Assembly (NCBI GenBank): GCA_017305665.1
Contig: JAFKKH010000013.1
Location: 62,001-126,000 of the forward strand
Source of the DNA: Hyphomicrobiales bacterium
GTDB lineage: Bacteria > Pseudomonadota > Alphaproteobacteria > Rhizobiales > Xanthobacteraceae
Reading direction: 5' to 3'
DNA length: 64,000 nucleotides
The translations under genes and the position numbers were made by a program. Each line of letters opens with the position of its first letter. Position 1 is the first letter of the stretch. Below, piece by piece: positions 63,458-64,000 of this stretch. The notes beneath the pieces were generated by a model, which was not told the DNA's origin, did not search any database, and was given only the letters and a program-made list of their open reading frames with translations.

Positions 63458-64000
63458 CTACAGCGGCAATTCCGGCTCGCGCCGCGCGTCGCGACGGGCG
63501 CTTGTGGCAGTTGCCGAGGCGGTGGAACGGACAAAGCTCCAGCGCACGGTGGGGGCCTGCCTGGCATTCTGATGGATCACGATCTGGGCAGTGCGGCGAG
63601 GACCGTCATTCCCAGCCAGAAACACACTGTCTTCGAGGTCCACGCGGTCGTCCAGCGCCTCAAATGTCCAGACATCGCGGTTCGGCAGCACCAGCATGAC
63701 GCCGCGGGCGTCGCTGAGGCGGCTGGCCTTGACCGACGGATGGAGATGGAAACGCAGAGCGTAGTCGTTCTGGGTGCCCCTCATGCGGCCGCCGTGCGCC
63801 GGCGCCAGCGTGTCCTCGCCATCCAGCCGCGAGCCGTCCTGCGCCATCATCAGTACGCGGCGATGGATCAGGCCGAACGGGGCGAGATAGCCGTCATGCG
63901 ACGTGGTCAGGAGCTCGCCCGCGTCCACGGCCTCGCGATAGCTCTCGACATTGGCCGGGCCGTTGACGATCGGCGCGCCTTGCAGAAAGCGCTTCATCGC
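63458..64000 (-). CDS. Heparinase II/III family protein (C-terminal part, cut by window end)
   Basis: 181 codons are visible. [54 protein letters not shown] and the beta-sheet repeats that follow match the C-terminal domain of heparinase II/III polysaccharide lyases. The gene continues past 64000, and an ATG at 63997 is probably internal. The tail is Arg-rich. It lies 157 bp upstream of purH, as seen in relatives, and the gap shows no gene. Confidence 0.8.
   Translation of the reverse strand, partial: AMKRFLQGAPIVNGPANVESYREAVDAGELLTTSHDGYLAPFGLIHRRVLMMAQDGSRLDGEDTLAPAHGGRMRGTQNDYALRFHLHPSVKASRLSDARGVMLVLPNRDVWTFEALDDRVDLEDSVFLAGNDGPRRTAQIVIHQNARQAPTVRWSFVRSTASATATSARRDARREPELPL

Noticed and set aside
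62041..63699. A 552-codon open frame on the plus strand
   Set aside because: It is antisense to purH and shows no conserved motifs.

Overview
The window looks like a chromosomal segment from an alphaproteobacterium of the Bradyrhizobium/Rhodopseudomonas/Nitrobacter group (Nitrobacteraceae). I infer this from high GC, the alphaproteobacterial mnmE-mnmG-rsmG-parA-parB-holA-lptE-leuS gene order, tandem glnK-amtB pairs, and imperfect palindromic intergenic repeats of the kind common in this family. I see no insertion sequence, prophage, integrase or CRISPR array. Most of the window is ordinary core chromosome, with small accessory modules set into it.

Positions 1-12200 carry the replication and segregation neighbourhood. 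A partial maf and the PEP-synthase/PPDK regulatory protein gene (the RP001 homologue that flanks origins in Caulobacter and Rickettsia) run leftward. A 454-bp gene-free, partly AT-rich gap follows and is a candidate oriC. Then come hemJ, rho, a DUF255 thioredoxin-like protein, mnmE, mnmG, rsmG, parA and parB. Four parS sites with the core GTTTCACGTGAAAC lie at 7217, 7253, 9224 and 9475, the last inside rsmG.

Positions 12200-30300 hold holA-lptE-leuS, a glutathione transferase, two YkuD L,D-transpeptidases, a Cache-HAMP-GGDEF diguanylate cyclase, a PLP-binding YggS protein, an OmpR-type response regulator with a cyclic-nucleotide-binding protein, xthA, a methyltransferase, a LolA-like protein, ftsK and an aminotransferase. 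Positions 30400-33700 hold a VapBC-type toxin-antitoxin pair, a small hypothetical gene, and a CoA-transferase/CoA-lyase operon.

Positions 33700-37700 contain two consecutive glnK-amtB operons for ammonium uptake and PII signalling, each pair on the minus strand. Positions 37900-48000 mix conserved genes (tesB, a ubiH-type hydroxylase, Trm112, a LON-domain protein, a thioredoxin-TPR chaperone, tRNA-Gly) with two regulator-led modules: a LysR gene divergent from a DinB gene, and a TetR gene divergent from a membrane protein/crotonase/thioesterase/NmrA operon. Both divergent regions have clear operator-like inverted repeats.

Positions 48000-64000 hold an NmrA-like protein, a periplasmic sorbosone-type sugar dehydrogenase beside a dihaem cytochrome c, a ketopantoate reductase-like protein, an SDR, a DsbA-fold isomerase, a MATE pump, a DUF2239 protein divergent from a glutathione transferase across a striking 14-bp inverted repeat, a serine hydrolase, gamma-glutamyltransferase, an MFS transporter, purH, and the C-terminal part of a heparinase II/III protein cut by the window edge.

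I found no convincing wholly new system. The best leads are the origin/parS region, the regulator-operator pairs at 41958, 43372/43417 and 56099, the duplicated glnK-amtB operons, and the crotonase operon with an altered active site.
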